Shown here one piece after another: positions 8,114-16,738 of a stretch of 64,000 nt of DNA (its first letter is position 1; each line of letters opens with the position of its first letter). The position numbers and the translations under genes were made by a program. This stretch comes from Ferrimonas sediminicola (GTDB lineage Bacteria; Pseudomonadota; Gammaproteobacteria; Enterobacterales; Shewanellaceae), in NCBI RefSeq assembly GCF_005116715.1, contig NZ_SWCI01000002.1, positions 62,001 through 126,000 on the forward strand, read 5' to 3'. The notes beneath the pieces were generated by a model, which made no database searches, was not told the origin of the DNA, and saw nothing but the letters and a program-made list of their open reading frames with translations.

Positions 8114-8619
8114 TTCATCTGTTCCTGGGCGGTGCCCGCAGCGGCAAGTCCTCCCTGGCGGAGGCCCTGTGCCACCGCTGGCCCGGCCAGGTGGTCTATG
8201 TGGCCACCGCCCGCAGTCACCCCTCCATGGCCGAGCGCATCGAGCTTCACCGCCGCCGCCGCCCGCAGAGCTGGCACTGCGTCGAGGAGCCGCTGGCGCT
8301 GGCCAGGCTGCTTGCAGAGGCCGGGGAGGACCAGCTGCTGCTGATCGACTGCCTGACCCTGTGGCTGACCAACCAGATGATGGCCGGCGCCTGCCTGGAC
8401 CAGGCCACAGAGGGGCTGATTGGCGCCCTGTCGGCCTGCCGGGCCGAGGTGGTGCTGGTCAGCACCGAGGTGGGCCAGGGGCTGATCCCCGACGATCCCA
8501 TGAGCCGCGCCTTCGTGGTGGCCGCCGGTGAGCTGCACCAGGGCATTGCCCGGGTGGCGGACCGGGTGAGCTTCTGCCAGGCGGGGCATCCCATCCCTGT
8601 GAAAGGGGAGCGACCATGA
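8110..8619 (+). CDS. cobU: Second CobU-like adenosylcobinamide kinase / guanylyltransferase
   Basis: A 169-residue CobU paralogue. P-loop G-G-A-R-S-G-K-S lies at residues 7-14. The segment E-R-I-E-L-H-R-R-R-R-P keeps the second histidine of the H-H pair seen in copy 1. It also has D-C-L-T-L-W-L-T-N and T-E-V-G-Q-G-L-I-P. Both copies therefore look catalytically competent, but they differ clearly in sequence, so this is not a recent tandem duplication. It starts at an ATGA overlap with btuF. The two may divide kinase and transferase work or serve different cobinamide forms; that is inference. Confidence 0.85.
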   Translation: MIHLFLGGARSGKSSLAEALCHRWPGQVVYVATARSHPSMAERIELHRRRRPQSWHCVEEPLALARLLAEAGEDQLLLIDCLTLWLTNQMMAGACLDQATEGLIGALSACRAEVVLVSTEVGQGLIPDDPMSRAFVVAAGELHQGIARVADRVSFCQAGHPIPVKGERP

Positions 8620-9233
8620 AAACCCTGTTGACCCTGGTGCGCCATGGCCGTCCCGATCGGGCCGACCGCCTGCTGGGTCGCACCGATCCCGGCCTGACTC
8701 CGCAAGGGTGGCAGCAGATGCAGGTCAGCTGCGACGGGCTGGAGGTGGATGGCATCATCAGCTCGCCGCTCAGCCGCTGCGCCGAGTTTGCCCACCACCT
8801 TTCCCGACAGAGACGCCTACCCCTGACCATCGAACCCGGGATCCAGGAGCTGGACTTTGGCCAGTGGGACGGAGTGGATTTCGAGACCCTGTGGCAGAGC
8901 ACCGACGGGGCGTTCGAGCTCTACTGGCAGACCCCCTGGCAGCAGACGCCGCCACAGGGGGAGTCCACTCAGGCACTGCATCAGCGGGTGGAGCAGACCC
9001 TGCTGCGCTGCGCCAGGGAGCACCCGGGCCGGCACCTGTTGCTGCTGACCCACGCCGGGGTGATGCGAGTGGTGCTGGCCTGGCTGCTTGAGGGCAGCCG
9101 CAACGGTAACGCCCACCTGAGCCGGGTCACCCTGGGCCATGGGGCCAGGCTCAGCCTGAGTCTCTACCAGGATGAGCAGGGGCAGATCTGGCCCCAGTTG
9201 TTAGAGCTGTTTAATCCCGAGGAGGGCAGATGA
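8616..9233 (+). CDS. cobC: Alpha-ribazole phosphatase CobC (histidine phosphatase family)
   Basis: A 205-residue phosphatase that removes the 5' phosphate from alpha-ribazole phosphate or adenosylcobalamin phosphate in nucleotide-loop assembly. The catalytic R-H-G lies at residues 9-11, with S-S-P-L-S-R-C near 49-55, the second acid region I-Q-E-L-D-F-G-Q-W-D-G near 80 and L-T-H-A-G-V-M-R near 143. It starts at an ATGA overlap with cobU copy 2 and overlaps the cobT start by 4 nt. The role rests on operon context, since many histidine phosphatases look alike. Confidence 0.85.
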   Translation: MKTLLTLVRHGRPDRADRLLGRTDPGLTPQGWQQMQVSCDGLEVDGIISSPLSRCAEFAHHLSRQRRLPLTIEPGIQELDFGQWDGVDFETLWQSTDGAFELYWQTPWQQTPPQGESTQALHQRVEQTLLRCAREHPGRHLLLLTHAGVMRVVLAWLLEGSRNGNAHLSRVTLGHGARLSLSLYQDEQGQIWPQLLELFNPEEGR

Positions 9234-10294
9234 CCCCGGTCAGCCACACCATTGTGTTCAACATCCTCAACGGTGCCGCCACCCAACTGCCTGAGCTGCA
9301 TAATCTCAGTGACGCCGGCGCCGGCAAGGACCTGATGCACCTGACGCCCACCCGGGACTCGGAGCTGATCTGCAGTGGCCGGGCATTGACGCCGCTGACC
9401 GTGGCGCCGCCCGCCACGCCCCTGACCGCCAGGGGGCTGTTGGGCAATGGCGGCATCAGCCCGGCGGTGCTGACCCGTGGCCTGCTGCGGGGCCTGGCAA
9501 AAAGGGGGTATCGGGTGGCATTTCGCAGCTTCAACTTCGGAGTGGCCCGGCCGCAGCCGGGGCACAGCGACTGGTATGACAGCGCCGAACACTACGGTGG
9601 CTTCGATGCCAGCCCGGATCAGCTGATTGAGCAGGCGTTGTTGCCGGAGCTGACCCGCCAGGCACGCAGCGGTCACCTGAGCGTGCTGGCCGAGTGTGGG
9701 GTGGGAGGCACCACCTTCTCCACCCTGTGGCTCAGGCTGCTCACCGGCCTGACCCTGACCCCGGCGGGCAGCACCAAGGACAGCGCCAAGCTGGCCCGCA
9801 AGCAGCAACTGCTGAGCCAGCTGCAGCGGGAGTACCGCCAGCAGCGCCAGGGATTTTGCGCCGACACCCTGCTGGGCAATCCCAGGTTCCACGACGCCAT
9901 TCAGCGGGCGGTGTATCGCCTGTTGCGACACTGGCCCCAAGACCTGCCGCTGCCGAGGCTGGCGGGGGGGATGATGTTCGTCGCCCCGCTGCTGGCGGCC
10001 CACAGGGCGCGCCCGGACCTGACTGGCTCGGTGGATACCACCCGCTGGGTCACCGCCGGGGAGGGGCAGGCTGTGCTGGCGCACCTGCCAGAAGGCTGGC
10101 GGCTTCGCCTCAACTGCACCGATTTCAACCGCAGCCCTCACCGCTGCCTCAACCTGTACGAGCAGGGGCTGGTGGTGGAGGGGTGCGGCCTGGGGGGCTG
10201 CCTGGTGCTGGCCGAGCAACTGGGCCTGGACCAGGACGAGATCATCGGCACCCTGAACCGGGCGGTCACCGAACACATGAACCAATTTGGGTAA
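9230..10294 (+). CDS. cobT: CobT-type nicotinate-nucleotide-dependent phosphoribosyltransferase, archaeal/cyanobacterial form
   Basis: A 354-residue enzyme expected to activate the lower-ligand base to its alpha-riboside phosphate. It does not look like enterobacterial CobT, which carries G-E-L-G-M-A-N-T-T and L-G-E-G-S-G-A. It has the layout of the divergent form (TIGR00303 type) known from archaea and cyanobacteria: D-A-G-A-G-K near 28, T-P-T-R-D-S-E-L-I near 38, A-E-C-G-V-G-G-T-T near 153, and V-E-G-C-G-L-G-G near 318 in place of the catalytic-Glu segment. The family call is moderate; the CobT role is supported by the operon. Confidence 0.7.
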   Translation: MTPVSHTIVFNILNGAATQLPELHNLSDAGAGKDLMHLTPTRDSELICSGRALTPLTVAPPATPLTARGLLGNGGISPAVLTRGLLRGLAKRGYRVAFRSFNFGVARPQPGHSDWYDSAEHYGGFDASPDQLIEQALLPELTRQARSGHLSVLAECGVGGTTFSTLWLRLLTGLTLTPAGSTKDSAKLARKQQLLSQLQREYRQQRQGFCADTLLGNPRFHDAIQRAVYRLLRHWPQDLPLPRLAGGMMFVAPLLAAHRARPDLTGSVDTTRWVTAGEGQAVLAHLPEGWRLRLNCTDFNRSPHRCLNLYEQGLVVEGCGLGGCLVLAEQLGLDQDEIIGTLNRAVTEHMNQFG

Positions 10295-10298
10295 CAAC

Positions 10299-11765
10299 AT
10301 GAGTGGATTCAAACTGATGGTGCAGGGCACCACCAGCGACGCGGGAAAGAGTGTGATGGTCGCCGGTCTGTGCCGGGTCCTGGCGAGGAGGGGGATCAAG
10401 GTGGCGCCGTTCAAGCCGCAGAACATGGCCCTCAACAGCGCGGTGACCGCCGAGGGAGGCGAGATCGGCCGCGCCCAGGCGGTGCAGGCCCAGGCCTGTG
10501 GCCTGAGCCCCAGTGTGCTGATGAACCCGGTGCTGCTCAAACCCAACACCGACACCGGCGCCCAGGTGATCCTCCGGGGGCGGGCGCTCACCGATATGGA
10601 CGCCCGCGAATACCACCTCAACAAGCCCAGGCTGCTGCAGATGGTGCTGGAGACCTTCGAGGAGCTGGGACAGGGGCGCGAGGCGCGGCTGGTGGAGGGG
10701 GCCGGCAGCCCGGCGGAGATCAACCTGCGCGAGCACGACATCGCCAACATGGGATTCGCCGAGGCGGCGGACTGCCCGGTGGTGATCGTCGCCGACATCG
10801 ACCGGGGCGGGGTGTTCGCCCACCTCTACGGCACCTTCGAGCTGCTGTCCGACAGCGAAAAGGCCAGGGTCAAAGGCTTCATCATCAACCGTTTCCGCGG
10901 CGATCCCTCGCTGCTGGACTCCGGCCTGGCCTGGCTGGAGCAAAAGACCGGTGTGCCTGTGCTGGGGGTGGTGCCCTACCTCAGGGGGCTCTACCTGGAG
11001 GCGGAGGACGCCATCAATGTCCAGCAGACCGACGAGGACGCCCGCTTCAGGGTGGTGGTGCCCGGGCTGCCGCGGATCTCCAACCACACCGATTTCGATG
11101 CCCTGAGGCTGCACCCCAAGGTGGATCTCACCTTCGTCCGTCCCGGCGGCGATCTGCCCCCGGCGGATCTGATCATCCTGCCCGGCTCCAAGAGCACCCG
11201 CGGCGATCTGCAGGCGCTGCGGGACCAGGGTTGGGACCGCCAGATTGCCCGGCACCTGCGCTTCGGCGGCAAGCTGATCGGCATCTGCGGCGGCTACCAG
11301 ATGCTGGGGAGGCGCATCGAGGATCCCCAGGGGATCGAGGGGGCCCCCGGGGGCAGCGACGGCCTGGGTTATCTGGATATGACCACGGTGCTCACCGGTG
11401 ACAAGCGCCTGACCCGGGTGCAGGGTACCCTGACCCTGGCAGGGGAGCGCGCGTCGGTGACCGGCTATGAGATCCACGCCGGCCGCAGTCAGGTGAACGC
11501 CGCCCAGCCGTTCCTGCTGGCGGGCGAGGCCGACGGCGCCATCGATGCCGACGGCCAGGTGATCGGCGGCTACCTACACGGCCTGTTCGATGAGCCACAG
11601 GCCTGCAACCTGTTGCTGCGCTGGGCCGGACTGGAGGCGCAGCACGCCCAGGGCCAGGATATGACGACCCTGCGGGAGCAGGGGCTCGACCGCCTGGCGG
11701 ACTGCCTGGAGCAGCACCTGGACCTGGAGCGGCTGTTCGCCGACCTCAAGGGGTGGCAAGCATGA
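10299..11765 (+). CDS. cobQ: Cobyric acid synthase CbiP/CobQ
   Basis: A 488-residue glutamine-dependent amidotransferase that amidates four side chains (b, d, e, g) of adenosylcobyrinic acid a,c-diamide. The N-terminal dethiobiotin-synthetase-like ATPase has [11 protein letters not shown] at 7-17. The C-terminal class I glutaminase has the nucleophile Cys in G-I-C-G-G-Y-Q-M near 329 and a catalytic His in G-Y-L-H-G-L-F near 428. The ATG at 10299 is preferred over a TTG at 10287 that would overlap cobT. The stop overlaps the cbiA start. Confidence 0.92.
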   Translation: MSGFKLMVQGTTSDAGKSVMVAGLCRVLARRGIKVAPFKPQNMALNSAVTAEGGEIGRAQAVQAQACGLSPSVLMNPVLLKPNTDTGAQVILRGRALTDMDAREYHLNKPRLLQMVLETFEELGQGREARLVEGAGSPAEINLREHDIANMGFAEAADCPVVIVADIDRGGVFAHLYGTFELLSDSEKARVKGFIINRFRGDPSLLDSGLAWLEQKTGVPVLGVVPYLRGLYLEAEDAINVQQTDEDARFRVVVPGLPRISNHTDFDALRLHPKVDLTFVRPGGDLPPADLIILPGSKSTRGDLQALRDQGWDRQIARHLRFGGKLIGICGGYQMLGRRIEDPQGIEGAPGGSDGLGYLDMTTVLTGDKRLTRVQGTLTLAGERASVTGYEIHAGRSQVNAAQPFLLAGEADGAIDADGQVIGGYLHGLFDEPQACNLLLRWAGLEAQHAQGQDMTTLREQGLDRLADCLEQHLDLERLFADLKGWQA

Positions 11766-13072
11766 GCCGCCACAGCTGCCCGGCCCTGCTGGTGACCGCC
11801 CCCTCCAGCGACAGCGGCAAGACCACCGTGGTGGCGGCCCTGGCGCGCTACTGGCGCAACCGGGGCAAACGGGTGCGGGTGTTCAAGACCGGGCCCGACT
11901 TCATCGATCCCATCTTCCACGAGGTGGCCAGCGGCGCGCCCGCCCATCAGCTGGACCTGGGGATGATGGGGGAGGCCGCCTGCCGCCGTCATCTGGCCCA
12001 GGCTGCCACCGAGGCGGACCTGATCCTGATCGAGGGGGTGATGGGGATGTTCGACGGACACTACTCCAGCGCCGATCTGGCGGCCCGGTTCGGCGTGCCC
12101 ACCCTGGCGGTGATTCCGGCGGCCAAGATGGCCCAGACCTTCGGCGCCATCGCCTGCGGCCTGGCCCACTACCGGGAGGGGGTGACCCTGTTCGGGGTGG
12201 TGGCCAACCAGGTGGGCGGCCCGGGCCACGCCGAGCTGCTGAAACACAGCCTGCCCGAGACCATCGAGTTCTGTGGCTGGTTACCCAGGGACGACAGCCT
12301 GGCCCTGCCGGACCGGCATCTGGGCCTGGTCCAGGCCACGGAGATCCCCGATCTGGAGGCCTGGCTCGACGGCGCCGCCGCCAAGCTGGGGGAGAGCTGC
12401 GCCATGCCGCTGCCGGCGCCGGTGGTGTTTGACCCCGTGGCCGAGGACCCGGCGCTGCTGGCGCTGGGTGAGCCGCTGGGCGGCCGCACCGTCGCCGTGG
12501 CCGAGGACGCCGCCTTCGCCTTCATCTATCGGGACAACCTGTCACTGCTGCGCCGACTGGGCGCCGACCTGGTGCACTTCAGCCCACTGAAGGACCCGCT
12601 GCCGGCGTGTGATGCCCTCTACCTGCCCGGCGGCTATCCGGAGCTTCACCGGGAGGCGCTGGTGGCAAACCGCCCGCTGATGGCGCAGATCCGGGCGTTT
12701 GCCGACGCCGGCAAGCCGGTGGTGGCGGAGTGTGGCGGCATGCTCTACCTGCTTGAGCAGCTGGCCGACAAGGAGGGGCAATGCACGGAGATGACGGGTG
12801 TGCTCCCGGGCCGTGCCCAGATGCAGCCGCGCCTGCAGGGGATCGGCATGCTCAGCGCCGAGATCGGCGGACACAGCCTGCGTGGCCACTGCTTCCACTA
12901 CTCCAGCAGCGACATCGGGCTGGAACCGATCGCCATCGCCACCCAGGCGGGCAGGATGCGGGCGTCTGAGCCGGTCTATCGCCAGGGGAGTGTGGTGGCC
13001 TCCTATGTGCACTGGTACTTCCCCTCCGCACCGGCCCTGGTGGCCGACTGGTTCGGGGGAAGGTGTCGATGA
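11762..13072 (+). CDS. cbiA: Cobyrinate a,c-diamide synthase CbiA/CobB
   Basis: A 436-residue amidotransferase for side chains a and c of cobyrinate. The ATPase motif [10 protein letters not shown] lies near residues 13-22, and the glutaminase nucleophile in [10 protein letters not shown] near 325. It starts at an ATGA overlap with cobQ; an in-frame GTG at 11753 is less likely. It acts upstream of cobinamide, so its presence suggests that corrin ring synthesis is encoded elsewhere, or that cobyrinate is scavenged. No ring-building genes are in this window. Confidence 0.92.
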   Translation: MSRHSCPALLVTAPSSDSGKTTVVAALARYWRNRGKRVRVFKTGPDFIDPIFHEVASGAPAHQLDLGMMGEAACRRHLAQAATEADLILIEGVMGMFDGHYSSADLAARFGVPTLAVIPAAKMAQTFGAIACGLAHYREGVTLFGVVANQVGGPGHAELLKHSLPETIEFCGWLPRDDSLALPDRHLGLVQATEIPDLEAWLDGAAAKLGESCAMPLPAPVVFDPVAEDPALLALGEPLGGRTVAVAEDAAFAFIYRDNLSLLRRLGADLVHFSPLKDPLPACDALYLPGGYPELHREALVANRPLMAQIRAFADAGKPVVAECGGMLYLLEQLADKEGQCTEMTGVLPGRAQMQPRLQGIGMLSAEIGGHSLRGHCFHYSSSDIGLEPIAIATQAGRMRASEPVYRQGSVVASYVHWYFPSAPALVADWFGGRCR

Positions 13073-13830
13073 ACCCCAAGCTTATCCTGACCGCCCTGGG
13101 CTTCCTGACCCGGCTGAGGATGCCCGCCTGGGTGCCGTTCGACCCGGACAGCGTCGCCTGCGCCGCCCGCTGGTTCGCCCTGATCGGCCTGCTGCTCGGC
13201 GCCCTGGCCGCCGGCCTGTTGTGGCTGCTGGCCCCCGGGCTGGGTCAGCCGTTGGCGGTGGTGCTGGTGCTGATACTGCTGCTGCTGCTGACCGGGGCCT
13301 TCCACGAGGATGGCCTGGCGGACACTTTCGACGGTTTCTGGGGCGGCTGGGAGCGGCAGCGCAAGCTGGCGATCATGAAGGACAGCCAGATCGGCACCTA
13401 CGGGGTGCTCTCGCTCATCGGCTGTCTGGCGATCAAGGCGGTGGCCCTGAGCCAGTTGCACCTGGGACTGGCGATGGTGGCGTTGCTGGCCAGTCATGCC
13501 GGCGGCCGGACGGTGGCCGGGCTGGTGCCGGTGCTGCTGCCCTACGCCCGTTCCGACGAGGGCAGCAAGACGCCCCAGCGTCAGCGTTCGCCCGGCTTCG
13601 GCGATCAACTGGCGCTGATGGCCTGTGGCGCCGCGCCGCTGTTGCTGCTGCCCCAGGAAGCCGCGGCGGTGGTGGCCCTGGTGTGGGCGGGAGCCTTCGG
13701 CTTCATGAGCTGGCTGATGCACCGCCACATCCGGGGTTACACCGGCGACACCCTGGGCGCCACCGAGCAGGTGACCGAATGCCTGACCCTGATCGCCCTG
13801 GTGGCGATGATGAACCAGGGGTGGCTGTGA
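13069..13830 (+). CDS. cobS: Cobalamin synthase CobS (adenosylcobinamide-GDP ribazoletransferase)
   Basis: A 253-residue inner-membrane enzyme that joins AdoCbi-GDP and alpha-ribazole (phosphate), the last ligation step. The family motif G-A-F-H-E-D-G-L-A-D-T-F-D-G-F-W-G-G lies near residues 76-93, followed by K-D-S-Q-I-G-T-Y-G near 105, and then hydrophobic helices. The start at 13069 (ATGA overlap with cbiA) is preferred to GTG 13063. The stop overlaps the start of the CbiR-like gene (TGATG). Confidence 0.93.
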   Translation: MNPKLILTALGFLTRLRMPAWVPFDPDSVACAARWFALIGLLLGALAAGLLWLLAPGLGQPLAVVLVLILLLLLTGAFHEDGLADTFDGFWGGWERQRKLAIMKDSQIGTYGVLSLIGCLAIKAVALSQLHLGLAMVALLASHAGGRTVAGLVPVLLPYARSDEGSKTPQRQRSPGFGDQLALMACGAAPLLLLPQEAAAVVALVWAGAFGFMSWLMHRHIRGYTGDTLGATEQVTECLTLIALVAMMNQGWL

Positions 13831-14801
13831 TGAAGCAGCTGCTGAACATCAGCGTCAACCCGGCGCCGGGGCATCTGCTGGGCGACTGGCAACAGGCCCG
13901 ACGGTGGCTGAGCCGCTGGTCCCTGGACGGCTTCGAGTTGGCCCCTCATGGCCGCTGGTGCCATGACGCCGTGCCGGCGGATCTGGCCGGCGGTCTGCAT
14001 CTGACCTTCTTCCCCATCCTCACCCCCTTCTGGCGGCAGGACTGGCGGGAACTGCTGCGGATCTTCGGCAATCGCCAGACGGTGGAGCACTTCTACGGCG
14101 GCCTGGAACCGGACCACTTGGTGGCCATCTACGTCGATCAGCTGCAGCTGGCACAGGCGCTGCAGCTGCCCTACGTGGTGTTTCACCCGGTCACCTGCGA
14201 CATGGCGCACCTGTTCAGCCAGGCGTTTCCCTGGCACTGGCGGGACACCCTGGCGGTATGCGCCGAACTGCTTAACGCGTCGCTGTCTCGCAGTGGCTAT
14301 CGCGGCCGGGTGCTGTTCGAGAACCTGTGGTGGCCCGGCAGCTTCCGCCTGGACAGCCGTCTGGAGTACGACACCCTGAGGCGGCTGGTGAATTTCGACA
14401 ACTGCGGCCTCTGCTTCGACAGTGGCCATCGTATGGCCACCAACACCGCCCTGACCAGCGAAGCCGACGGGGTAGCTTGGCTGTTGAAGGAGCTGCGTCG
14501 GCTGGATCTCACCAGTGAGATCCATACCCTGCACCTGAACTGCAGCCTCAGTGGCCACTACATCGAGCAGGCGAAGGGGCAGACCGCCCCCTATGCCAAC
14601 TGCCCGGACTTCTGGCATCAGCTGGAGGTGGCCCTTAAGCATGTCAGCACCATAGACGGCCATCACCCCTTTTCCCGGGTCGATCTGCGGCCGCTGATCG
14701 ACGCCTGTGAACCCGGGCACCTGGTCCACGAGCTGGCCCAGTCCTCCCTGGAGGGCTGGGCCGCCGCCATCGAACAACAAACCTCCCTGGTACGTCCATG
14801 A
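13830..14801 (+). CDS. cbiR: AP-endonuclease-family TIM-barrel protein, likely cobamide-remodelling CbiR homologue
   Basis: A 323-residue cytosolic protein with the xylose-isomerase-like / AP-endonuclease 2 TIM-barrel look: D-G-F-E-L-A-P near 34, V-V-F-H-P-V-T near 112, V-L-F-E-N-L-W-W near 162, C-F-D-S-G-H near 195, and I-H-T-L-H-L-N near 233. The last four resemble the His/Glu/Asp metal ligands of this fold. CbiR of Akkermansia muciniphila is a member of this superfamily reported to hydrolyse the phosphoribosyl bond of the cobamide nucleotide loop. Its place between cobS and cbiB, translationally coupled on both sides, supports the same role. The CbiR label is inferred from family plus context, not a direct alignment. 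Confidence 0.68.
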   Translation: MKQLLNISVNPAPGHLLGDWQQARRWLSRWSLDGFELAPHGRWCHDAVPADLAGGLHLTFFPILTPFWRQDWRELLRIFGNRQTVEHFYGGLEPDHLVAIYVDQLQLAQALQLPYVVFHPVTCDMAHLFSQAFPWHWRDTLAVCAELLNASLSRSGYRGRVLFENLWWPGSFRLDSRLEYDTLRRLVNFDNCGLCFDSGHRMATNTALTSEADGVAWLLKELRRLDLTSEIHTLHLNCSLSGHYIEQAKGQTAPYANCPDFWHQLEVALKHVSTIDGHHPFSRVDLRPLIDACEPGHLVHELAQSSLEGWAAAIEQQTSLVRP

Positions 14802-15715
14802 TTGAACCCCAGCCCCTGTGGCTCACCCTGATGATCCCCGTCCTGGCGCTGCTGCTTGACCGGCTCCTGGGCGAACTCCGCCGCGGTCACCCCCTGGTTG
14901 GCCTGGGAAGAGTGATCTCCTGGCTGGAGCGTCGGCTCTACCGGCCCAGCCGTCTGCGCGGCGCGCTGGCGGTGGCGATGTTGCTGCTGCCCGTCGGCCT
15001 GCTGCTGGTTTGGCCCGTGCCCTGGTGGGGCCAGGCGCTGTTGCTCTACCTGGTGCTGGGCAACCGCAGCCTGGCCGAGCATGGGCAGGCGGTAGCCGAG
15101 GCCCTGACGGCGGAGGATCTGCCCCTGGCCAGAGAGAGGGTGGGCTATATGGTCAGCCGGAAAACCCAGGCGCTCACCGACACCCAGGTGGCCGCCGCCA
15201 CCGTGGAGTCGGTGCTGGAGAACGGCAACGACGCGGTGTTCGGTGCGCTGCTTTGGTTCCTGCTGGCCGGTGTCCCCGGTGCGATGGCATTTCGCATCGT
15301 CAACACCCTGGATGCCCGCTGGGGCTACAGGAGCGACCGTTACCTGCAGTTCGGCTGGGCGGCGGCCCGCCTCGACGACCTGATGGGTTGGCTGCCCGCC
15401 CGGCTGACGGTGGTCACCTATGCCCTGCAGGGGCGCGCTGTTGCGGCACTCCGCTGCGCCTGGCACCAGGGCCGACTCTGCGCCAGCCCCAACGGCGGCC
15501 CGGTGATGGCCGCCGGTGCCAGTGCCCTGGAGGTGACCCTGGGGGGTGCGGCCCAGTACGAGGGCTACCGCTGTGACAAGCCCATTCTCGGCCGGGGAAG
15601 TGCCCCGAGCGCCGATGCGGTTCGCCGGGCGGTGCAACTGGTGAACCGCGGCGCCTGGGGCTGGGTCGGCCTGTGCGCCCTGGTAGCGGCGGTCATCTGG
15701 GGAGGAGCGCTGTGA
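14798..15715 (+). CDS. cbiB: Adenosylcobinamide-phosphate synthase CbiB/CobD-type
   Basis: A 305-residue integral membrane protein that attaches the aminopropanol (phosphate) arm to adenosylcobyric acid. Family marks are L-L-D-R-L-L-G-E followed by H-P near residue 28, the segment S-R-K-T-Q-A-L near 117, D-A-V-F-G-A-L-L-W near 145, and S-P-N-G-G-P-V-M-A-A near 228. It starts at an ATGA overlap with the CbiR-like gene. Its stop overlaps the GTG start of cobD, whose product supplies its aminopropanol phosphate substrate. Confidence 0.92.
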   Translation: MIEPQPLWLTLMIPVLALLLDRLLGELRRGHPLVGLGRVISWLERRLYRPSRLRGALAVAMLLLPVGLLLVWPVPWWGQALLLYLVLGNRSLAEHGQAVAEALTAEDLPLARERVGYMVSRKTQALTDTQVAAATVESVLENGNDAVFGALLWFLLAGVPGAMAFRIVNTLDARWGYRSDRYLQFGWAAARLDDLMGWLPARLTVVTYALQGRAVAALRCAWHQGRLCASPNGGPVMAAGASALEVTLGGAAQYEGYRCDKPILGRGSAPSADAVRRAVQLVNRGAWGWVGLCALVAAVIWGGAL

Positions 15716-16734
15716 GCCGTTTGCATCACGGGGGCAGGCTGCGTCAGGCCGCCGAGGAGTACGGCATTGCCCTGGATCAGTGGCTGGATCTCTCCACCGG
15801 GGTCAGCCCCTGGACCTACCCGGTCGGGGCGATCCCGCTGGCGAGCTGGAACCGCCTGCCGGAGTGTGAAGATGGCCTGGAGCAGGCGGCCCGGGCCTAT
15901 TACGGTTGTCCGTCGCTGCTGGCGGTGGCCGGATCCCAGGCGGCGATCCAGGCGCTGCCCAGGCTGTGGCGCAGCCGTGTGGATGTGCCGGAGAGCGGCC
16001 AGGCGGGGTTGAAGGTGCTGCTGCCCAGGGTGGGCTACAAGGAGCATCAGAGTGCCTGGCACGGTGCCGGATGGCAGGTGGCGCACTATGACGGGGTGCC
16101 TCCGCAGCGACTGGGTGAAGGGGTGGCGGCGCTGGTGGTGATTAACCCCAACAACCCCACCGGCCAGCAGCTTGACCGGGAGTCGCTGCTGGGCTGGCAC
16201 CGTCAGTTGCAGGGCTGCGGCGGCCTGTTGCTGGTGGACGAGGCCTTCGCCGATCTGGATTCGGCTCAGAGCCTGTCACCCCTGTGCCCCCGCCCGGGGC
16301 TGGTGGTGCTCCGATCTATCGGCAAGTTTTTCGGTTTGGCGGGGATTCGCGCCGGTTTTGTGCTGGCGGAAGCGTCACTGCTTGGCGAGTTGGCCGATGA
16401 GCTGGGCCCCTGGACCCTGGCGGGTCCCAGCCGGACTGCCTGCCGCCAGGCCCTGGAGGACAGGCCGTGGCAGGTCCTGCAGGCGCAGCGACTGCAGTCG
16501 GCCTCGGCGCGGCTGGCACGGATGCTGGCTCCCCTGGGGGGACGGCTGTGTGGCACTGGCCTGTTTCAGACCCTCTACCACCCCAGGGCGGAGACCTGGC
16601 ACCGGAGGTTGTGTCTGGAGGGGATCCTGGTTCGCCTGACCGATGAGCGGGATGGTCTTAGGTTTGGCCTGCCTGAGGCGGAGAGCCAGTGGCAGCGCCT
16701 GGCTCAGGCTCTGCCACTGCTGCTGCTCCCCTAG
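15712..16734 (+). CDS. cobD: L-threonine-O-3-phosphate decarboxylase CobD
   Basis: A 340-residue PLP enzyme of the class I aminotransferase fold that makes (R)-1-amino-2-propanol phosphate. Motifs are H-G-G near residue 6, D-L-S-T-G-V-S-P near 24, N-P-N-N-P-T-G near 145, D-E-A-F-A-D near 175, and the PLP lysine in S-I-G-K-F-F-G-L-A-G near 203. The start is a GTG at 15712 overlapping the cbiB stop, with GGAGGA just upstream. Last gene of the operon; its end abuts the convergent nrfA with only 4 nt between stops and no obvious terminator. Confidence 0.9.
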   Translation: MSRLHHGGRLRQAAEEYGIALDQWLDLSTGVSPWTYPVGAIPLASWNRLPECEDGLEQAARAYYGCPSLLAVAGSQAAIQALPRLWRSRVDVPESGQAGLKVLLPRVGYKEHQSAWHGAGWQVAHYDGVPPQRLGEGVAALVVINPNNPTGQQLDRESLLGWHRQLQGCGGLLLVDEAFADLDSAQSLSPLCPRPGLVVLRSIGKFFGLAGIRAGFVLAEASLLGELADELGPWTLAGPSRTACRQALEDRPWQVLQAQRLQSASARLARMLAPLGGRLCGTGLFQTLYHPRAETWHRRLCLEGILVRLTDERDGLRFGLPEAESQWQRLAQALPLLLLP

Positions 16735-16738
16735 GCGC

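Noticed and set aside
9164-11477. Long minus-strand open frames opposite cobT and cobQ
   Set aside because: Codon-bias shadows of strongly recognised plus-strand genes; composition is low in complexity with many Gln, His and Pro.
12798-13829. Upstream extension of the CbiR-like frame through cbiA and cobS
   Set aside because: The extension overlaps two well-recognised genes and reads as Pro/Arg/Gly-rich nonsense; the ATG at 13830 with TGATG coupling is the natural start.
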